Positions 18,120-23,192 of a stretch of DNA of 23,192 bases are shown in pieces. Under the pieces are notes generated by a model. That model was not told where the DNA came from. It did not search any database and saw only the letters and a list, made by a program, of their open reading frames with translations. Position numbers and translations under genes: made by a program. The stretch's first letter is position 1, and the number at the start of each line of letters is the position of its first letter. The DNA is from Perkinsus marinus ATCC 50983 (Eukaryota > Perkinsozoa > Perkinsida > Perkinsidae), in NCBI RefSeq assembly GCF_000006405.1, contig NW_003210458.1:30047-53238 (forward strand), written 5' to 3'.

Positions 18120-19355
18120 CAGGGTGTGATGTGAGTGGAAATGAAGCACGATATTCTGTGTTTGGAAATTTCAAGGTGGAAATTTCCGGAATTTCCAGGA
18201 AATTTCCGCCAAGATGCTTCCGGGCTTCTGCGCTAGCGCGCAGTCGGGATCGAGGAAGTACAAGAGGAGCAAGATCACGAGTTGGGGAGTCGTTTGAAGC
18301 GACGCATGGACCCACGGAACGACTCGTTTCGTGGGTCCATGCGTTACATTGTCGATTGCGTGTCGCGTTCAGTTCGGAAGCCAATGATGACTGAGTCATC
18401 ATTGGTTTCCAAACCGTGATTGACGCACCTACATCCCTTTCGAGTCATCATGACTCGAAAGGGATGTAGGTGCATCAATCACGGTCACGACTGACGATCT
18501 GTCAAAGCAGCTTTGTGAGAGACAGGTTTTAGCTCTCGAAAGACCTCGTTTTTGGGTGGTCGAATTCTGTTCAGTATCTCGAAGAAGTCTGGTTTATCCA
18601 TGTCTTTGAAGGCTTTCCTGTTATATTGCCTATCTCTTAATGGCTCCCTCGTCGCGTAGGAGAAGCTCTGTCTTCGACCCCCGACCACATTACCTGGTGA
18701 AAACTCGGGCTGAGCTTGGCCTCCCACCGCTGTAGTACAGGTGCTGTAGTACAGAAGCGAGACTCGCTTAGCGAGTATTACTTGCCAAGTAACTAGATTA
18801 CTGTAACCCCAAGTTGAACTTCAAGACTTGAACTTAGTTCAAGTTCACCTTGCTTCAAGTTGTTTCAAGTGGCACCTCATGACGCACGACGAACGTGGCG
18901 GTCGGACCGCCGCGGTCCAGTGGATGATGAACTCGACATGGAAATGCTTGGGATCAAAAGTATATCTCCGTATCACTTATCATGGTATGAATTACTTTGC
19001 AGTTGCATTTTCGAGCGTTACAGGCGAGCGAGAAAATAGATGCCCTCGACGGAGCGAGGTGAATTGCCATGAATCGCCATGCGAAGACTTGTAAGCGCTC
19101 GCCTTGATGATCGATTCCAGCCGTTGGGGCTTTTACGCACAACAACCAATTCTGAGCATCACTACGATACTCTATCTATGCGGAGAGCTATTCTTAATGC
19201 AGATTGAGCTTTTTTATAAACGAAACGTGCGTAGAGATCAGTAAATAGCCATTTTTGTTAGATTTCCTGGAAATTCCAGGGTCGTGGAAATTTTTCCGAA
19301 ATTTCCTTCGGAAATTTCAGGAATGGAAATTGACACTTGCAAAAATCACACCCTG
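18120..19355. mobile_element. Non-autonomous hAT-like DNA transposon (1236 bp) inserted in the LTR element
   Basis: Termini are perfect 11-base inverted repeats, CAGGGTGTGAT at 18120-18130 and its complement at 19345-19355, flanked by the 8-base direct repeat GATGAGAC. The CAGGG start and 8-base duplication are those of the hAT superfamily. Each end has about four copies of a GGAAATTTCC-like motif (18164-18207 and 19269-19318), resembling the subterminal transposase-binding repeats known from Ac/Ds-type elements. The interior has three large palindromes (18303-18485), CAAGTT-rich repeats near 18813-18870 and no transposase, so it would need a hAT enzyme supplied elsewhere. A minus-strand 80-codon frame at 18485-18727 might be a captured fragment, but I do not recognise it. 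Confidence 0.8.
18303..18485. repeat. Three consecutive large palindromes inside the hAT-like element
   Basis: 18303-18343 has 14-base perfect outer arms. 18376-18410 has 16-base arms with one mismatch and a 3-base loop. 18413-18485 is a 73-base near-perfect palindrome with 36-base arms, one mismatch and a one-base centre. Such structures would form cruciforms in DNA or long hairpins in RNA. Confidence 0.85.
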
Positions 19356-19363
19356 GATGAGAC
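19356..19363 (+). repeat. Right target-site duplication of hAT-like element (8 bp)
   Basis: GATGAGAC, identical to 18112-18119 and adjacent to the right terminus. Confidence 0.85.
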
Positions 19364-22300
19364 CAGAGTTATATCGGACTCGTGTACGTTGCCTGTTAAC
19401 TTAGTCGTCAAAGGATTTAAGCTACAGACTCGTGCCCTTATTGATAGTGGCTCTAGTATCTCTTTGATCGATTCCGATACCTTGGCTAGGCTGCCTGTTT
19501 CTGTATCTCTTAATTCAGTGGATACTCCTCAGTGTACCACGGCCACGAGGCAGGGCTTCCGTACACTAGGATCGGCTGTTCTTACTCTTTCTATAGCGGG
19601 CACATTGATTACTCATAAGTTTTATGTTTCTGCATTAGGGATGATTCATCCAGTTATTCTTGGACGCGATGCACTTGCAAATGCTAATATATGTTTATCG
19701 TTCACGACAAGTCGCCATGGTCTATCAAAGCTTGGACTTACATGTGCGGTTGACGACGACTCTACTTCTAAGGCGAGACGGTGGCGTGACTTACCCGAAG
19801 GTTGGGTTCCTTGTAATGTGATTCACGACGACAATAATCTCTACATCGTATCTGCAGAGAGGGTGGGTACTCCCTCTTCAGGGGATAGCCCTAGTAAGAG
19901 AGTTTATGTTGGTTTCAATCCAGCCTTGGTGAAGGATCCTCGGAGGGCTGAGCAGCTGGGCGCCCTACGACCCCACAAGCTACTCTCTCGAGCCACTCCT
20001 GAAGCCTTGACTGCTGGTGAGAAATGCTTTAAACAATGGATTTCAGAAGGTCGTCTGCAACCAACCACATTGACTGCATCCTCGTCAACGACGAGTTGGT
20101 ATGTTGTGAGTGGTAATTCCACCCACAGGTTCAGGCCAGTATTTCCTTTTATTCATTTGAATAGATCACTGAAATTGGCGTTTGGTAAACAGCCCTTCTC
20201 TCAGGCACTAACTTCGACCCTTATCGACAAGTCGAGATGTTACCCATATGTAATTTTGAACGATGTTCAAGATGCTTATATGCACCTATGGCTTCTTCCC
20301 AGTAATCGCCAGTACTTCACTGTGAACACTACCCCATTGTCTGATGAGCCTACTTTGTACGAGTTCTGCTGTTTACCCTACGGTCCATCTCATTGTCCTA
20401 GGGTACTCGAAGTAACGCTCCAATGGTTGGTTCATCATAATTTCAAGGGTGATGAAAATTTTGAACTAGCCTCTTTCATGGACGATTTGGCGATCTTCTC
20501 GCATGTGGAACGGTTGAACGGGAACTTTCTACCATTTGCAAAGATCATGACTTAAAGTTTAAGCCTGCCAAACGTCAAGCCTTGACTGAGATGGATTCAA
20601 ACATGCTAGGCGTGGCTTACATCGACAATGGAAGGTATATGACAATGGCAGCGCAGAAGTTGGGTGTGCTGAAGTCTCGTGTACCGTATTCGGGTTGTTC
20701 CTATTCTGTCTTACTAAGTACTCTGGGTACCTTGGATGAGTCCCCTACAGTACCAGCTTGGGTGGCAGCTTTGAAGCATTTCGCTCAAAGTTTGGTAGCG
20801 AAAGAGCGCTTTTCTACTCAGTCGACTTGGTCATCTCCATGTTCGGAAGCTTTACGAACTCTTATTTTGGATTGGCATCGAATGGTTACTAAGTTACCTC
20901 AGTCATCGTTCACTATACCTCGGTTGTTTCGGTTTAATGAACCACTACACGTTTTTACTGATTCATCTAAGTATGCTGGTGGTTTTCTCCTTAGACAGGA
21001 CGGCCAGAACTATTTGGAACGTGTTCATGTTTTCTCCACTGCTGAATCTCATCTACCGATAGCCTGCTTGGAGGCTCATATCCTCTATAAAGGTTTCGCT
21101 ATGGTACATAGACTCGAGCTAGCTGCGAGAAGACGGTTTAACAAGGTGTATTATCATGTGGACAATGTGGCGGTTGAAGTGACTTTTAGTGCTGGGAGGC
21201 CGGCATCTTTTAGCAACAAGGATGTCAAACCAATTCTATTGAAGTACTTGGCTATGACTCATGCACTCTTCGACCCCTTGGACTTCAATCGAAGAATAAT
21301 TGTGGAGCGAGTGGTAACACAGGAAAATCCTGCCGATGATCTAACAAGACATGGTTTACTCCAGCGGTTCCTTGAGTTTGCTAAGACTAAAGACCTGGAT
21401 GTTACTGCTGTTACTAGTGAGCCTCGGTTTGACAATAATGACGAACTATCCGAACGGGATCAGCATTGTGAGGTATTGGTTGCGACTGTTGTAAATACCT
21501 CGTCGATTTCTCCTCTTCCCTCTATGGCTGAGATATCTCATCACCAGTCTGCTGATAGTGATATCAAACAAGCCGTTTCCTCACTCATGAGCGATAATAA
21601 AGAGCTGGTGCCTACCTCTATCCCTACAGTATTTAGGCTTGTTTGGAATACTTTGCTGGTGCGTCATGGTCTTCTTTGGCGGCATTTACCAGCGAATGAT
21701 CCATGTTATATCACTGATGTTGTTTTGGTACCGGTCCTTCCATCTTCTTTGGAACCGGCAGTATTGAATTATTTCCATAATCAAGCTGCAGTATTCCATC
21801 CTGGTATTCAACGTACAATCCGTGCCATTAAGACCTTTTGCTGGTTTCCAAGTCTTGCTCGAAAAGTTTGTGAGCACATTGCATCATGCCAGGTCTGTCA
21901 TCAACAACAACTCAAGCTGCGTTGGTCTCAGAAAGGTGTACAACGAGCTGCTCCACCAAGTCCCTGGCATACAGTAGCTGCAGACGTTTTATCTGTCTCT
22001 ACCCCTACTGGTCATAGACTACTCCTTACTGCTGTATGTCTTTTTAGTAGTTGGCCCGAGGTCAGAGAGCTGTCTTCAAAATCATCAAGGAATATTGCTG
22101 AGGCTCTTAAGAGTATGAATAGTTCCCTGGGGCCCTTCAAAGTTTTGAGGACTGACCGAGGGTCGGAATTCGGTGGTGAAGTTGACAACTATATCAAACA
22201 GATTGGTGCAGTCCATTCAGTGAGTTTACCGTACAGTCCGGTTGCTGTTATTGAACAGTTGAACAAGACCCTCCTCCAGAAGCTTCAGGGGGCATTCTAT

Positions 22301-23020
22301 TCCCCTTTATGGACAAGGCAATCTTTTGCGAGTATTGTCGATGATATTCTCTGGGGATTACGTTCGACACCAACAACTGTTCATCATGTGGAACCTTTCT
22401 TAATTATGTATGGTAGATCTCCTCATCTCCGTCAAGCCCACAATAGTCGTCAACGGGCCGAGGTTCATGAGAATATTCAAGACCTTCTCTCTGAACGTCG
22501 ATCTGGGGCTATGTTACATGCCAAGCCTCCAGTTTCTCTGGCTCCTGGTAGCATCGTTTTCGCCCGGAATCATGATTTGGATCGCAAGTACAAGGTTGGG
22601 AAACGTTGGAATCTTATGATGGTTCTTCGGCAAGAAGGGGTGAAGGTTTACCTCGTGGACTATGGCTCGTCTCCTCCTACTTCGCGTGTCCTGGAACGTC
22701 ATGTACGGGAATGTTTGCCAGCACCACCCGAGTTCTTGGCTAAGCCTTCGAAGACTGGACTACAGCATTTTGTTACAAGAAGCGGTCGCGATGTTCAGCT
22801 CTCTTCGAAGCCTTTTTCGATGCCTCAGCAAGGCTCTCCTGCCAAATTCAAGATTCCTGTCCGTTACTCTTTGCGGGTGAAGGGGAAGCCTGCTGATGCC
22901 TCAGCAGCAAGCCATCCGCAGCATGTTGCTCATCAGGCAGATACAACCTCAGGTGGTGATGTTCGTCGCTCGCGAGTATCTGGTCGAGCAATCCGAAAGC
23001 CTGTTCGATATGGATTCTGA
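19364..23020 (+). other. pol region of the LTR retroelement (protease, RT, RNase H, integrase)
   Basis: Part of the fossil element. Regions in order: an aspartic-protease-like segment with LIDSGSS near 19440; a reverse-transcriptase segment with NDVQDAYMH and SFMDDLAIFS between about 20100 and 20510; an RNase H segment with FTDSSKYAGG near 20955; an integrase zinc-binding HHCC segment near 21770-21900, followed by a catalytic core with AADVLS and RTDRGSEFGG to about 22300; and a C-terminal tail after 22540 with VDYGSSP. The order is that of Ty3/gypsy or BEL-like elements. The RT block is diverged enough that the family cannot be settled by eye. Confidence 0.8.
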
Positions 23021-23073
23021 TCGCTTTTTCTGATTCATCATGCCTGCTCCCTGGCAGGAGGGAAACCTGCAGT

Positions 23074-23192
23074 ATTTAACACAATTGGCTGTCCCATTTG
23101 TTCTCTCCCATTACTCAGCTGTCCCACTACTAAGCTAAGCTGTAATTTCTCTACTAATACATCCAAAACTATTCTCTTCCTATCCTCCTACA
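23074..23192 (+). repeat. 3' LTR (start only; truncated by window end)
   Basis: Identical by eye to 16868-16986. It is preceded by the purine-rich tract GGCAGGAGGGAAA at 23053-23065, the expected position of the plus-strand primer. The LTR may really begin at TGCAGT, 23068. Confidence 0.75.

Larger units (their letters stand above)
16863..23192 (+). mobile_element. LTR retroelement (Ty3/gypsy-type or BEL-like order), young fossil copy running to window end
   Basis: The parts are, in order: 5' LTR, gag with zinc knuckles, then protease, reverse transcriptase, RNase H and integrase regions, a purine-rich tract (23053-23065) and the start of the 3' LTR. The order protease-RT-RNase H-integrase fits Ty3/gypsy or BEL/Pao, not Copia. 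The two LTRs are identical by eye over the 119 bases visible in both, so the insertion is recent. The layout looks complete, but the copy is broken: a hAT-like transposon is inserted between the gag and pol regions, and there is about one further interruption in the pol region. The true right end lies beyond the window, so its target duplication cannot be seen. Confidence 0.8.

Noticed and set aside
18485-18727. 80-codon minus-strand frame inside the hAT-like element
   Set aside because: It contains a protein-looking stretch (DKPDFFEILNRIRPP) but matches no family I know and begins at the palindrome edge. It is too weak to call a gene.
20100-20510. DIRS-type reading of the reverse transcriptase region
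   Set aside because: The wording NDVQDAYMH recalls DIRS-like enzymes, but the element has direct LTRs, a protease and a DDE integrase rather than a tyrosine recombinase.

Overview
The window looks like nuclear DNA of a unicellular eukaryote. Genes carry short GT-AG introns of about 40-95 bases, there are no bacterial-style operons or Shine-Dalgarno sites, and more than half of the sequence is transposable elements. The standard genetic code fits all long reading frames. The mix of abundant MULE transposases, Pif1-like helicases, short introns and one probable GC-AG intron would suit an alveolate such as Perkinsus, but this is a guess from general features, not a proven assignment.

Layout. 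(1) 1-620: flank without a recognisable gene. (2) 630-9689: a complete-looking Mutator-like element (MULE) of 9060 bases, bounded by a perfect 9-base target-site duplication (TCATTCTGT) and imperfect terminal inverted repeats that share a subterminal GC-rich hairpin. It carries two long forward genes: a Pif1-family helicase (1862-4138, probably with further acidic 3' exons) and a MULE transposase with FLYWCH-like, DDE, SWIM and C-terminal PHD-like domains (5177-7684). A diverged LTR relic sits in its 3' non-coding part. (3) 10290-10742: about 17 copies of a 10-base motif close to CCGNNTCCGG at irregular spacing, just upstream of (4) 10898-11982: a six-exon gene for a basic leucine-zipper-like protein. 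(5) 12437-16309: a multi-exon gene derived from a second, unrelated MULE transposase. Its 3' end is a ten-unit tandem array with a period of about 107 bases, in which each unit looks like a complete alternative terminal exon (acceptor, acidic EEWEEW peptide, stop). (6) 16863-23192: a young-looking LTR retroelement, running to the window end, into which (7) a 1236-base non-autonomous hAT-like DNA transposon (18120-19355, 8-base duplication GATGAGAC) has inserted.

How the parts relate. In the first MULE the helicase and transposase lie in the same orientation between one pair of ends and one target duplication, so they appear to move as a unit; a helicase partner for a cut-and-paste DDE transposase is the most unusual feature here. 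The bZIP-like gene and its upstream motif cluster may form a regulated host locus. The second MULE gene may be domesticated or decaying; several exon junctions do not keep frame by eye. All boundaries, introns and repeats were read by eye and no search was run.
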